55,192 nt of DNA from Desulfovibrio sp. (GTDB lineage Bacteria; Desulfobacterota; Desulfovibrionia; Desulfovibrionales; Desulfovibrionaceae), in the NCBI GenBank assembly GCA_014804965.1, contig JAAUYU010000039.1, positions 1 through 55,192 of the forward strand, written 5' to 3'. The position numbers and the translations under genes are program-made. Shown in pieces: positions 25,784 to 36,432 of the stretch (position 1 is the stretch's first letter; each line of letters begins with the position of its first letter). The notes under the pieces were generated by a model. It ran no database searches and was not told where the DNA came from. It worked only from the letters and a program-made list of their open reading frames with translations.

Positions 25784-26241
25784 AGCCGGCTGCGGCAAAA
25801 CCGGACGCGCTCCCCGTGGTGAACGTGGCCGCGGGCATCCTCTGGCGCGGGGGGCGCCTCCTTGCCGCGCAAAGGCCGGAGGGCAAGCCGCTCGCCGGAT
25901 TCTGGGAACTGCCCGGCGGCAAGCTCGAAGCCGGGGAGAGCGCCAAGGCAGCGCTCGCCCGCGAACTCTCGGAAGAGCTCGGCGTCACGGTGCGCGAAGC
26001 CCGCTTCTGGCGCGTGAGCGAGCACGCCTATCCTGCGCGCGGCATCCGCGTGCGGCTCCACTTCTTCCATGTGACGGACTTCGACGGCGAGCCCGTGGCC
26101 CGCGAGGGGCAGGCCCTCGCCTGGGTGACGCCGGAGGAAGCGGCGGGGCTGGCTTTCCTCCCCGCGGATGCGGAAATCTTGCGGGATTTGCAGGAGCAGG
26201 CGGCAACGGCAGCGGCCGTTGCGTCCACGCTCAGCCGATAA
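25780..26241 (+). CDS. mutT: Nudix hydrolase, MutT-like
   Basis: A 153-residue Nudix protein that probably hydrolyses oxidised nucleoside triphosphates such as 8-oxo-dGTP. The Nudix box is intact: GGKLEAGESAKAALARELSE followed by ELG (glycine, glutamate, then RELSEEL), near residues 45-68. The N-terminal NVAAGILWRGGRLLAAQRPEG and the WVTPEEA near residue 115 match MutT/NUDT1-type members. The ATG overlaps the ABC-F stop (ATGA). Its final 11 bases overlap the tail of thiF on the other strand, so both genes end inside each other. The tail after about residue 138 is Ala-rich. Confidence 0.9.
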   Translation: MKPAAAKPDALPVVNVAAGILWRGGRLLAAQRPEGKPLAGFWELPGGKLEAGESAKAALARELSEELGVTVREARFWRVSEHAYPARGIRVRLHFFHVTDFDGEPVAREGQALAWVTPEEAAGLAFLPADAEILRDLQEQAATAAAVASTLSR

Positions 26242-26863
26242 TCCACTCCAGCACCGCATCGGCCATGAGCGCCGCGGCCTGGGTCACGCGCGGAGCCAGC
26301 GGCGGCGCGTACGCCACATCCGACTGGAAATCCCCCACCAGCACGAGGTTGCCGAGGCGGCGGCGCTGCATGGCTGGCCCGCCCACGCCCGCCATGCCGG
26401 AGGCCGAGGCAATCCGCCGCCCGGCGAGCAGGGCCTGCTCCACAAGGAGGGTCTTGCTCTCGGCCGCGTCAAAGGCCTCCACCCAGAGGGGGCAGGCGGG
26501 GAGCAGGCGGGGCAGAGTGGCTTCATCAAGGCGCGCGTGGACAAGCTCAAGGCGGATGTGCGGGTTGAGCTCGCGCAGCACTTCCCCGAGCGCCTCCACC
26601 TTCGGGCGCCCCACATGGCGCGGCCAGAACTGCTGGCGGTTGAGGTTGGAGGCGTCCACCACGTCGTGGTCGATGAGGAGCATGTCCTCCACGCCCGAGC
26701 GCGCGAGCATGAGCGCCACATTGGAGCCGAGGCCCCCGGCCCCGGCGATGCCTACGCGCGCGGCCCGGAGCCGGGCGAGCTCGTCCGGCGAGAAGTAGCG
26801 GGCAAGCCCTTCGCGGAGCGCGTCGGACGGGCTCCCCGCCTCCCGCGACGGATTTTCGCTCAT
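26231..26863 (-). CDS. thiF: ThiS adenylyltransferase ThiF
   Basis: E1-like enzyme that adenylates the ThiS C-terminus for sulfur transfer. The 210-residue protein contains the nucleotide-binding GIAGAGGLGSNVALML near residues 38-53, LIDHDVVDASNLNRQQF (aspartate and arginine of the E1 active site), and GRPKVEALGE with the conserved lysine. It lacks the CxxC zinc pairs and the extra catalytic cysteine of longer ThiF/MoeB forms, as is usual for this short, anaerobe-type version. The ATG overlaps the thiH stop in an ATGA, and its stop overlaps the end of mutT on the opposite strand. Confidence 0.92.
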   Translation of the reverse strand: MSENPSREAGSPSDALREGLARYFSPDELARLRAARVGIAGAGGLGSNVALMLARSGVEDMLLIDHDVVDASNLNRQQFWPRHVGRPKVEALGEVLRELNPHIRLELVHARLDEATLPRLLPACPLWVEAFDAAESKTLLVEQALLAGRRIASASGMAGVGGPAMQRRRLGNLVLVGDFQSDVAYAPPLAPRVTQAAALMADAVLEWIIG

Positions 26864-27987
26864 GCCGCCGGGTCTTCCCAGTCCTTGAGCACGGGCTGGT
26901 AGCCGTTGGCGGCAAGGTCGGCCATCATCTGCTCGAGGCTGCGGTGGTCGGTGATCTCGAACTGGCCGGGATTGTGCAGGTCTTCTGTGGCGCGACCGCC
27001 CACGGCCGTGGACACGCCCGCCGAGACGCGCGTCACGCCCAGCGGCACCAAGTGGTCGCGCATGAAGGCGCTCTCTCGGCTCGAGCAGGTGATGCCCGCG
27101 CGCGGCAGGAAACAGCGCAGGGCCGTCACATACTGGGCGAGCTCGCGGTCGGTGACGCCGTGCGTGACCTCGAATTCGCCCTCGTGCGGGCAGATGCGCG
27201 GGATGGAGACGCTCACCTCCACTCCGGGGAAGTGCCGCTGGAGCCACCAGGCGTGGAGCCCGGTGGCGAAGGCGTCCTGCTCGAAGGAATCCAGCCCGAG
27301 CAGCGCGCCCACGCCGAGCGAGCGCATCCCGGCGCGCGCCGCCCGCTCCGGCGCGGCCAGCCTGAAGGCGTAGTCCCGCTTGGGGCCCGCCGGGTGCAGC
27401 CAGGCGTAGAGCTCGGGATTGTAGGTCTCCTGGAACATGGTCATGGAGTCCACGCCCGCTTCCACGAGCATTTGATAGTTCTCCTCGGTCTGGGAATAGA
27501 CCTCGATGCCCACCGAGGCGAAGCGCGGCTTGATGCGGCGCACCACGTCGGCGATATATTCCGGCGAGGAGATTTTCGGCGCGTCCCCCGTGAGCAAAAG
27601 GATATGCTGAAAGCCCGCGTCCGCAATGGCGAAGGCCTCGGCCGCGGCCTCGTCCACGCTGAGATGGCGGCGCGGCTGCCTGTTCCTCGCGTTGAAGCCG
27701 CAGTAGCGGCACTGGTTGGTGCAGACATCCGAAATATAGAGCGGCGTGAAGATGCTCACCGCGCGCCCGAAATAGCGCAGGGTGAGCTCATGCGCCTTTT
27801 GCGCCAGGGCCTCGAGGTGTTCCGCCGCCGCCGGGGAAAGGAGGACAAGAAAGTCCTCCGGCGAGAGCCAGTGCCGGGCGAGCTTGTCCAGCACGGCCGT
27901 AACATCCGCGGAAGTGGCGCGGGCCGCAACTTCGCTGCGCCGCCCCGCGGGCCACGCCTGCAAAAATTCCTGAAACTTTTCCATCAT
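26860..27987 (-). CDS. thiH: 2-iminoacetate synthase (tyrosine lyase) ThiH
   Basis: Radical SAM enzyme that splits tyrosine to dehydroglycine for the thiazole ring, the oxygen-independent route. The 375-residue protein has the CxxxCxxC motif with Cys89, Cys93 and Cys96 (SDVCTNQCRYCGF). LLLTGDAPK and VYSQTEENYQML follow in a barrel order typical of ThiH, and SVSIPRICP is near residue 255. It lies between thiG (54 bases) and thiF (4-base overlap). The first of two adjacent methionines is the start. Confidence 0.96.
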   Translation of the reverse strand: MMEKFQEFLQAWPAGRRSEVAARATSADVTAVLDKLARHWLSPEDFLVLLSPAAAEHLEALAQKAHELTLRYFGRAVSIFTPLYISDVCTNQCRYCGFNARNRQPRRHLSVDEAAAEAFAIADAGFQHILLLTGDAPKISSPEYIADVVRRIKPRFASVGIEVYSQTEENYQMLVEAGVDSMTMFQETYNPELYAWLHPAGPKRDYAFRLAAPERAARAGMRSLGVGALLGLDSFEQDAFATGLHAWWLQRHFPGVEVSVSIPRICPHEGEFEVTHGVTDRELAQYVTALRCFLPRAGITCSSRESAFMRDHLVPLGVTRVSAGVSTAVGGRATEDLHNPGQFEITDHRSLEQMMADLAANGYQPVLKDWEDPAA

Positions 27988-28041
27988 GCACCCGGAGTGG
28001 AAAAAAGGTCGCCCCGGCTTCTTGCCGGGGCCTGAAAAAAC

Positions 28042-28815
28042 TCAGCGCAAAAAGCCCGTGAGCGGGGACGAGGCCTCGGCGCCCTCGCCGCGCTTCTTCA
28101 CCGCGCCCGGGCCCGCCAGCCACGCGTCGCGCCCGGCCGCCACGGCCGCGCCGAAGGCCCGCGCCATGCGCACCGGGTCCCCGGAGGAGGCGATGGCCGT
28201 ATTCACAAGGCAGGCCGCCGCGCCCATCTCCATGGCTTCGCAGGCCTGCGAGGGCAGGCCGATGCCTGCATCCACCACGATGGGGATGTCCAGCTCCTCG
28301 ATGAGGATGGCGATCATCTCCCGCGTCTGAAGGCCCCGGTTGGTCCCGATGGGCGCGCCCAGCGGCATGACGGCCGCTGCGCCCGCATCCACGCAAGCCC
28401 TGGCCACATAGAGGTCGGGATTGATGTAGGGGAGCACGGTGAAGCCCTCCCCGGCCAGGATTTCCGTGGCCTTGGCCGTGCCGTAGCCGTCGGGGAGCAG
28501 GTGGCGCGTGTCTGAGATGACCTCGATCTTGATCCAGTCGCCGCAGCCAGCGGCCCGCGCCAGATGCGCGAGGCGCACGGCCTCCTCCGCGGTGCGCGCG
28601 CCCGAGGTGTTGGGGAGAAGGCGCATGTGCGGCGGGATGTGCCCCATGACGCCCTTCTGCTCCGGCTCCACCCGGCGCATGGCCACGGTGATGACCTCCG
28701 CGCCGCTGGCCTCGGCCACGGCGGGGATGAGGGCGTCGTCACCGTATTTGCCGGTGCCGATGAAGAGGCGGCTTTTCAGGGTCACGCCGCCGATGACCAG
28801 TGGATCGTCCCGCAT
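28042..28815 (-). CDS. thiG: Thiazole synthase ThiG
   Basis: Condenses DXP, dehydroglycine and ThiS thiocarboxylate to thiazole phosphate. The 257-residue barrel shows [12 protein letters not shown] near residue 15, [13 protein letters not shown] near 68-80 and the Schiff-base Lys96 in [10 protein letters not shown]-terminal phosphate loops [11 protein letters not shown] and NTAIASS are intact. It is the second gene of the thi operon: thiS is 102 bases upstream, and thiH follows after 54 bases. The final 10 residues beyond the barrel are variable. Confidence 0.97.
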   Translation of the reverse strand: MRDDPLVIGGVTLKSRLFIGTGKYGDDALIPAVAEASGAEVITVAMRRVEPEQKGVMGHIPPHMRLLPNTSGARTAEEAVRLAHLARAAGCGDWIKIEVISDTRHLLPDGYGTAKATEILAGEGFTVLPYINPDLYVARACVDAGAAAVMPLGAPIGTNRGLQTREMIAILIEELDIPIVVDAGIGLPSQACEAMEMGAAACLVNTAIASSGDPVRMARAFGAAVAAGRDAWLAGPGAVKKRGEGAEASSPLTGFLR

Positions 28816-28917
28816 AGTGCCTCCGCCGCCCCTGCGGCGGCTCCAAAATATATGCGCTTGGGTAGAAGGAAGGAGAGATTTCCGATACCGGACGGGAAAA
28901 ACCGCGCGGGGCCGGCT

Positions 28918-29115
28918 CTAGCCGCCGCCCACGAACTGGACGATCTCGACCGTGTCGCCGTCGGCGAGCGCGCGGGCGGCGAAGTCCGCCGCGGGAACGA
29001 TGGCGCCGTTGAGCTCCACGACCACGGCTTTGGGCGCGTGGCCGCGCGCTTCGAGCAGGGCGAGCACCGTGGAAAAATCCCCGCTTTCGCGCGTGCCGTT
29101 GATGATGACTTCCAT
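28918..29115 (-). CDS. thiS: Sulfur carrier protein ThiS
   Basis: A 65-residue ubiquitin-like carrier whose C-terminus ends VQFVGGG; ThiF adenylates the last glycine and sulfur is added as thiocarboxylate. The fold pattern is right: MEVIINGT strand, a helix (FSTVLALLEARG), VVVELNGAIVP and a final DGDTVEIVQFVGGG. It is the first gene of the thi operon thiS-thiG-thiH-thiF. The 117 bases upstream, between thiS and the flippase gene end, show no recognisable TPP riboswitch. Confidence 0.94.
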   Translation of the reverse strand: MEVIINGTRESGDFSTVLALLEARGHAPKAVVVELNGAIVPAADFAARALADGDTVEIVQFVGGG

Positions 29116-29232
29116 AGTGTCTCCTGAAATCCGGGACGGGGCCGCAAGCCCCTGCCCGAACTCTCATTCTAAGCCTTGGCAGGGGCGATTGCAAGCGGGC
29201 TTCTCGGGGGCCGACGCCGTGAGGCTCCGGCC

Positions 29233-30804
29233 TCAGCGCCTGAGCAGGGCGAGGCGGAAGCGCACCATGAGCTCGCGCAATTCCTGCCTTGTGAGGCCGA
29301 GCAGGCGCGGGGCCAGCAGGCAGAGCCCACCCGTGAGGAAGGTATAGACCACCCCGGAGAGGACAAAGCGCAGGATGCCGTCGAGCGGCGTGTCGAACCC
29401 TGCGCCCGCGAGCAGATCCCCCAGCGAAGAAGTGGCCTCGCGCGCGCCGAAGGCCAGCGCCAGGAGGGCGGCCACACACAATACCTGATGGGCGGCATTG
29501 CGCCAGAAATCAAAGGGGATGAAGCGCGAGGCCAGCCAGAGATAGAGGTTCACGGTCACGCATTGCACGGCCACGGTCTTGACGGCGAGGCCCGTGGCCC
29601 CGAGGTTGAGGCCCCCGAGCTGCGCCGGGGCGAGCAGCAGCCACGCGGTCGCGAAGCCATAGACACATTCCAGCGCCGCCAGGTTGCGCAAAACGCGCGT
29701 GCGCCCGGTGGCGTGAAACACCGAGCCCGCGAGCTGCCCATAGGCCTGGTGCAGCGGATAGAGCGCCATGATCTGCACCGGGAGCAGGGCCGCGGCGAAC
29801 TGGGCGCCGCCGAAAAATTCCACCAGGGCCGCGCCCTCGGCGAGGGTGAAGCAGGAAAAATAGGCCGCCACGGCGTAGAGCAGGGGCGCGAAGCGCGTGA
29901 GCAGCCGTCCCATGGCCGTGACATCCTTCTGGCCCCAGGCGATGGAGAGCTCGCGCATGACGAGCGGCGTCATGGCCGAGACAAAGAGGAAGCAGGCCAT
30001 GCTCACCTTTTGCGACAGCGCGAAAAAGCCCTGCTGGGCGCTGCCGTCGAACCACTGGAGCAGCCAGCGCTCGGCCGTGAGCATGAAGAAGGAAAGCAGG
30101 GCCTGCACGAAGAGCGGATGGCTGTAGTCGAAAAATTCCCGGCCATAGGCCCGCATCTGGGCCTTGTCCGGCGTAAGGTGCAGGGGCACGCCGCGCGCCA
30201 CCCAGTGGCGGCGGCTCACCAGCCAGAAAGCGAGAGCCGTGGCCCCAAGCATGAGGTACTGCTGCACGAAGAGACTTCCGATGGTGAGCCAGTTCCCCCA
30301 GAAGAGCAGGCCCAAAAGCGCCACGGCGAGGAGGGAAATGACGGTGCGCGCGAGCTCCGAGGGGATGGTGGCCCCGAGGGCGTCGTTCATGGAGCGAAGC
30401 ACGCGGCTCCACCACGTCAAAAAGGCCCAGAGCGCGGCCAGCGGCGCGAGCCACAGCGGCACGCCCGGCATGAGCAGGCCCCCCACGGGCGGCCAGAGCA
30501 TGAGGATGGCCGCAAGGCCGCTCACCACGGCCACGCCGAGGCTCACGCGCAGGTAGAAGCCGGCGAGCGCCGTCTCGTCCCGGCGGCGCGACAGGGCATT
30601 GTAAAAGCAGGTGGAGGTGCCCATGTCGAGAAAGCCGGAGAGCTGCTGGAAAAGATTGGTGGCAAAGCTGTAATTGCCGTACAGCTGCGGCCCGAGGGCG
30701 CGCGGCAGGATGGCCTCCATGACGAGGTAGACCGGGACGGAGGCCATGTTGGCCAAAAGCTTGAAGCCGTAACGGCGCGCCAGCGTGGGCGTGGGGCTTT
30801 GCAT
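29233..30804 (-). CDS. Polysaccharide flippase, MOP superfamily (Wzx-like)
   Basis: A 523-residue integral membrane protein with about 12-14 helices of the oligosaccharide flippase type. The N-terminal part reads ARRYGFKLLANMASVPVYLV followed by LGPQLYGNYSFATNLFQQLSG, the pattern found at the start of Wzx/RfbX-like proteins (LLG..YGxY). It probably moves lipid-linked oligosaccharide to the outer leaflet. The start is ATG 30804; a longer reading upstream is basic and unlikely. It is not next to sugar-transferase genes, so substrate cannot be guessed. Its ribosome-binding site is weak. The gene is divergent from the cupin regulator. Confidence 0.85.
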   Translation of the reverse strand: MQSPTPTLARRYGFKLLANMASVPVYLVMEAILPRALGPQLYGNYSFATNLFQQLSGFLDMGTSTCFYNALSRRRDETALAGFYLRVSLGVAVVSGLAAILMLWPPVGGLLMPGVPLWLAPLAALWAFLTWWSRVLRSMNDALGATIPSELARTVISLLAVALLGLLFWGNWLTIGSLFVQQYLMLGATALAFWLVSRRHWVARGVPLHLTPDKAQMRAYGREFFDYSHPLFVQALLSFFMLTAERWLLQWFDGSAQQGFFALSQKVSMACFLFVSAMTPLVMRELSIAWGQKDVTAMGRLLTRFAPLLYAVAAYFSCFTLAEGAALVEFFGGAQFAAALLPVQIMALYPLHQAYGQLAGSVFHATGRTRVLRNLAALECVYGFATAWLLLAPAQLGGLNLGATGLAVKTVAVQCVTVNLYLWLASRFIPFDFWRNAAHQVLCVAALLALAFGAREATSSLGDLLAGAGFDTPLDGILRFVLSGVVYTFLTGGLCLLAPRLLGLTRQELRELMVRFRLALLRR

Positions 30805-30977
30805 GGGGATGTGGGTGCGCGGCGGGCGCCTGATGCGGCGCGCCCCGTCCGCCAAGAGTGGCATTGTCCGGGCCGCTTGGCAAGGGCGGGGCGGTGAAAA
30901 AGGGGCGGACGGCCGCTCGCGCGGGGAGGGATGGCCGGGGCGTTCCGCCGGAGCAGCCCCTCCCGTCCCCTCCCCGC

Positions 30978-31006
30978 TTGCCTCGGCGCGCGCTTGCCGC
31001 TATAGT
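30978..31006 (+). promoter_or_regulatory. Sigma70-like promoter of cupin regulator operon
   Basis: TTGCCT (30978-30983), 17-base spacer, TATAGT (31001-31006). Predicted start near 31013, 62 bases before the ATG. Just after the -10, CTCCG (31015-31019) and CGGAG (31036-31040) form an inverted repeat that could be a binding site for the encoded HTH regulator (inference). Confidence 0.6.
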
Positions 31007-31074
31007 GCCAGATACTCCGGTTCCGCGCACGAAAGCGGAGCCTGCCACATTCCCATTTTTTCCAAGGAGCCCCA

Positions 31075-31712
31075 ATGCCCGGCCCAGCCACGCCCCCGCG
31101 TGACACCGCCATCGGCGCGCGCGTCCGCGCGTTCCGGGAAGCGCGAGGCCTTGACCTCGCCGCCCTCGCCGAGACCACCAATCTCTCCCCGGCCTTTCTG
31201 GCCGGCCTCGAAAACGGCGACATCTATCCGCCCATCGGCACCCTGCAAAAGGTGGCGCGCGCCCTGGACGTGCGCCTCGGCACCTTTCTCGACGGCGAGG
31301 AATCTACCGATCCGGTCATCTCCCGCATCGAGGATTTTCCCGACGGCCGGCACATGACACCCCCGGCGGAGGACTCCGCCCACGCCCCGCAGGGCGGCCA
31401 CGCCGAGCCCGCGGCGGACATGCGCCGCCCCGGCTACATCTATCAGGTGCTCGGCAAGGGCAAGAGCGACCGCAACATGGAGCCCTTTTGCGTGGAATTT
31501 TTCCCGCCCGCGCCCGATGCCGAGCCGCACCTCTCCTCCCATCAGGGCGAGGAGTTCATCCTCGTGCTGGCCGGGCGGCTCGGCGTGCGCTATGGCCGCG
31601 AGAGCTTTGCGCTTTCGCCCGGCGAGACCATCTATTACAATTCCATCGTGCCCCACGCGCTCACCGCGCTGGACGGGGAGCCGGTGCGCATCCTCGGGGT
31701 GGCCTACAATCC

Positions 31713-31716
<4 letters not shown>
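31075..31716 (+). CDS. XRE-family regulator with cupin domain
   Basis: A 213-residue transcription factor. Residues about 12-70 form a helix-turn-helix of the Xre type (GARVRAFREARGLDLAALAE, then LSPAFLAGLENGDIYPPIGT, with TLQKVARALDV). Residues about 130-205 form a cupin barrel with EPHLSSHQGEEFILVLAGRL and LSPGETIYYNSIVPH carrying the His/Glu metal-type residues. Such regulators usually sense a small acid. AAGGAG 5 bases before ATG fixes the start. It overlaps the acyl-CoA ligase start by 4 bases, so it probably controls this operon. Autoregulation is an inference. Confidence 0.92.
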
Positions 31717-33450
<1,734 letters not shown>

Positions 33451-33458
<8 letters not shown>

Positions 33459-34500
33459 CAACGAATCCACGCCCGTGACGGGGCCCGAAAGCGCGCCCCG
33501 GCCAGCGGCAGGCCCCGGCCGCGACTTCGCCCTTGAGGCCGACAAAGGCTGCGCTGTCTGCCCGCTTTCCCGCATTCCGGCATCCGTGTGGCAGGGGCTC
33601 TTCAGGCCGCCCTTCCGCAAGCGGCATCCCTTCATCTTCTGGGGCCTCTGCCTGCTCGCGCTGGCGGCGGCCGCGGGCATCGGGCGGCTCGCGGCGCTCC
33701 CCGGCCCCGGCGAGCGGCTCGCGCTCGTCACCGTGCGCGGGCCCATCCTTGACCCCGCGCCCACCCTCGCCTGGATACGCCGGCTGGAGCAGGACGGCCG
33801 CGTGAAGGGCGTGCTCCTGCGGGTGGATTCCCCCGGCGGGGGCGCCGCGGCCTCGCAAGAAATCTATGCCGCACTCGCGCGCCTCGCCCGCAAGGTCCCC
33901 GTCGTGGTCAGCATGGGGGCCACGGCGGCCTCGGGCGGGCTCATGGTGAGCATGGCCGGGGAGCGCATCTTCGCCAATCCTTCCACGGTCACGGGCTCCA
34001 TCGGCGTGCGCATGGACATCCCGCAGCTCCAGGGCCTCATGGACAAGGTGGGCGTCGGACAGGAGACGCTCGTGACCGCGCCCTACAAGGACGCGGCTTC
34101 CTACCTGCATCCGCTCACGCCGAAAGACCGCGCCTATCTCGAGCATGTGCTCATGGACATGCACGAGCAGTTTGTGGCCATCGTGGCCAAGGGGCGGCAC
34201 ATGGAGCGGGAGCAGGCCGCCAAGCTCGCGGACGGCAAGATTTTCACCGGGCAGGAGGCCAAGGCCCTCGGCCTTGTGGATGTCATGGGCGGTCAGGACG
34301 CGGCGCTCGACTGGCTTGCGCAAAAAACGGGCGTGCCCGCCGACCGCCCCCTGCTGCGCAGGAAGGAGGGCAGCCGCACCGCCCTTGTGGAGCGGCTCTT
34401 GCGCGGCGCGGCCGAGGCCCTGGGCCTTGCGGACGCGCTGGAGCTGGCCGGGAATCTCGGCGAGCGGGGGCTCGCGCCCGCCTTCCTCTACCAGCTCTGA
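33451..34500 (+). CDS. sppA: Signal peptide peptidase SppA
   Basis: Membrane-bound serine protease that degrades cleaved signal peptides. The 349-residue short (36K-type) form has one membrane helix at about residues 60-80 after a 60-residue cytoplasmic segment. RVDSPGGG (about 124-131) precedes the nucleophile Ser161 in TAASGGLMVSMAG; Lys213 in APYKDAAS is the general base. A TGSIGV strand lies between them. The N-terminus has an unusual CAVC pair (Cys34, Cys37) that might bind metal or sense redox state. Start ATG 33451 follows AGGAG by 6 bases and lies inside the end of the ligase gene. The gene ends 14 bases before the convergent rimO stop. Confidence 0.93.
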
Positions 34501-34514
34501 GCCGGAAGCGCGGC

Positions 34515-35843
34515 TCAGGCGAGGGCGCTCAGGTCGTAGTCCGAGCTTTCCACCATATCGCACTCCAGCAAGGCTCCGGGCGAGACGCCGGGCCCGCTCA
34601 CCCAGGTCGTGCCGTCTACTTCCGGGGCCTGAAACCATGTCCGGCCCCGGTGCAAGCCCGGCCAGTCGGGAGCGGGCGCGTCCACCAGCACGGGGAGGCG
34701 GCTCCCCACGAACTGCGCCAGAATGTCCGCGCTGATGCCCGCCTGAATCTCCATGAGTTGCGCCCGGCGCTCCTCGCGCACAGGCACGGGGACCTCATCG
34801 GGGAGTTCCGCCGCGGGCGTGCCCTCCTCCGCCTGGTAGGCGAAAACGCCGAGATGCGTGAAGCGCGCCTCCTCCACAAAGCGGCAGAGCTCCGCAAACT
34901 GCGCCTCGGTCTCTCCGGGATAGCCGACGATGAAGGTGGTGCGGATGGCCGCGTCCGGAAGGTACGCGCGCACGCGCTCGAGCACGCGGCGCGGGTCGCC
35001 CGCGAAAGGGCGGCCCATGGAGCGCAAAAGCTTTGGGGCCACATGCTGGAAGGGAATGTCCAGATAGGGGAGCACCGGGGGGCCGAGCTCGGCCATGCGC
35101 CTGAGCAGCCCCTCCGTCACGCCCGTGGGATAGAGATAGAGCAGTCGCAGCCAGGTGAGGCCGTCGAGCCCGGCCAGCGCGGTGATGAGCTCCGTGAGCT
35201 GCGGGCGCTCGCCGCCCTTGAAGTCGCTGCCCCAGGCGGAAACATCCTGCGCCACGAGGTCAAGCTCGCGCACGCCCTGCGCGAGGAGTGAGCGGGCCTC
35301 GGCGAGCAGCGTCTCCATGGGCGTGGAGCGCAGGGGCCCGCGAATGGACGGGATGGTGCAGAAGGCGCAGCGGTGGCGGCAGCCCTCCCCCACCTTGAGC
35401 CACGCATAGGAAGGCCCGGTGGAGAGCAGGCGCCCCTCCGGGCGCGTTTCCGGCGCGGCCGCGAGCCCGAGGGCCGCCCGCACGAGCGCGGGCCAGCGCT
35501 CAAGCTCCTCCGTAGAGAGCCAGAGGTCCACTTCCGGAAGTTCTTTCGCGAGCTCGGCCACGCCGTAGCGGCCCACCATGCAGCCCGCCACGGCGAGCAG
35601 CGGGCGGCGGCGCAGCTTCTCAAGATGCCTGGCCGCGTCGAGCACGGCGCGGATAGACTCGCGCACCGCGGGCTCGATGAAGCCGCAGGTATTGATGAAC
35701 ACAAGGCGGCTTCTGCCCATGTGTGGCACGGGCTTGACGGGGAAGCCCAGCGAGCCCAGCAGGCGCTCGCTGTCCACCCGGTTCTTGGGGCAGCCGAGGC
35801 TCAGGGCCCAGACGGGTAAAGGACGGCGGGAAGCGGAAGGCAT
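34515..35843 (-). CDS. rimO: Ribosomal protein S12 methylthiotransferase RimO
   Basis: Radical SAM enzyme that methylthiolates the conserved aspartate of ribosomal protein S12. The 442-residue protein has three N-terminal cysteines of the auxiliary [4Fe-4S] cluster (Cys18 in LGCPKN, Cys53 in NTCGF, Cys88 in AGCMVGR), the radical SAM triad Cys155, Cys159 and Cys162 (GCRHRCAFC), and a C-terminal TRAM domain with EVDGTTWVSG. LYLYPTGV and YLDIPFQH further fit RimO rather than MiaB. It is the last gene of the glmS series, 4 bases after the possible peptidase gene. Confidence 0.95.
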   Translation of the reverse strand: MPSASRRPLPVWALSLGCPKNRVDSERLLGSLGFPVKPVPHMGRSRLVFINTCGFIEPAVRESIRAVLDAARHLEKLRRRPLLAVAGCMVGRYGVAELAKELPEVDLWLSTEELERWPALVRAALGLAAAPETRPEGRLLSTGPSYAWLKVGEGCRHRCAFCTIPSIRGPLRSTPMETLLAEARSLLAQGVRELDLVAQDVSAWGSDFKGGERPQLTELITALAGLDGLTWLRLLYLYPTGVTEGLLRRMAELGPPVLPYLDIPFQHVAPKLLRSMGRPFAGDPRRVLERVRAYLPDAAIRTTFIVGYPGETEAQFAELCRFVEEARFTHLGVFAYQAEEGTPAAELPDEVPVPVREERRAQLMEIQAGISADILAQFVGSRLPVLVDAPAPDWPGLHRGRTWFQAPEVDGTTWVSGPGVSPGALLECDMVESSDYDLSALA

Positions 35844-35847
35844 CGCG

Positions 35848-36417
35848 TCAGAAGGGCACGCGCAAGAAGCGCGCGCTTTCGGGCTGGATGTGGAGGAGCC
35901 GCTCGGCCGAAACGCGGTCCGCGCTGGTCACAAAGCTCGCCCTGTTGATGTTGAGGATGGCCTCGGCCTCGTGGCTGCAGTCAAAGAGATGGAGGACGTC
36001 GCCGTCCGCGCGGTCGGCCGTGGTCCAGTGGCGGTTCATGGGGCCGCCCTCGGGCGTGAGGCTGCGCAAAAAGCGGAACACGATGGCCCGCCCGCGCCCC
36101 GGCGCCAGCCAGTCCTTGCAGGCGGCGAAAAAGGCGTCCGGCCCGGGCAGCGGCCCCTGCGCGTAGGGCGCGCGGATGTCCAGCGGATAGGCGCGGGACT
36201 GGATGCGGAGCAGATTGTCCACGAGCGGGATATAGTCCGTCTCCTGGGTGAGCACGGCGCGGAAGGCCTCGGGCCGGGAGGCGAGGCCCATGAGGGTCTC
36301 GTTGAGGATGTCGCGCGCCTTGAGCACGCGGATGCCGTAGAGCAGGCGCAGCGCGTTGAGCACCGCGTAGATGGCGCAGAAGGTGTCGAGCTTGCCCTGA
36401 TAGAAGGGTTTCAGCAT
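35848..36417 (-). CDS. Possible papain-like (C39-type) cysteine peptidase
   Basis: An unassigned 189-residue protein with a striking catalytic pattern: Cys14 in DTFCAIYAVLNALR, near the start of a helix, with QGKLDT before it; His130 in MNRHWTTADR; and Asp146 in LHLFDCS. The Cys-helix followed by His and Asp 16 residues apart fits papain-like or C39 folds. No signal peptide or membrane helix is present, so it is cytosolic. It lies between glmS (15 bases) and rimO (4 bases), with conserved spacing that suggests an operon. It could also be an inactive member or a transferase using the same fold; the triad assignment is my reading, not a family match. Confidence 0.7.
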   Translation of the reverse strand: MLKPFYQGKLDTFCAIYAVLNALRLLYGIRVLKARDILNETLMGLASRPEAFRAVLTQETDYIPLVDNLLRIQSRAYPLDIRAPYAQGPLPGPDAFFAACKDWLAPGRGRAIVFRFLRSLTPEGGPMNRHWTTADRADGDVLHLFDCSHEAEAILNINRASFVTSADRVSAERLLHIQPESARFLRVPF

Positions 36418-36432
36418 GGCCCGGCCCAGCCG

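Noticed and set aside
28816-29232. A TPP riboswitch upstream of thiG or thiS
   Set aside because: I looked for the conserved CUGAGA and ACCUGA elements on the minus strand and did not see them.
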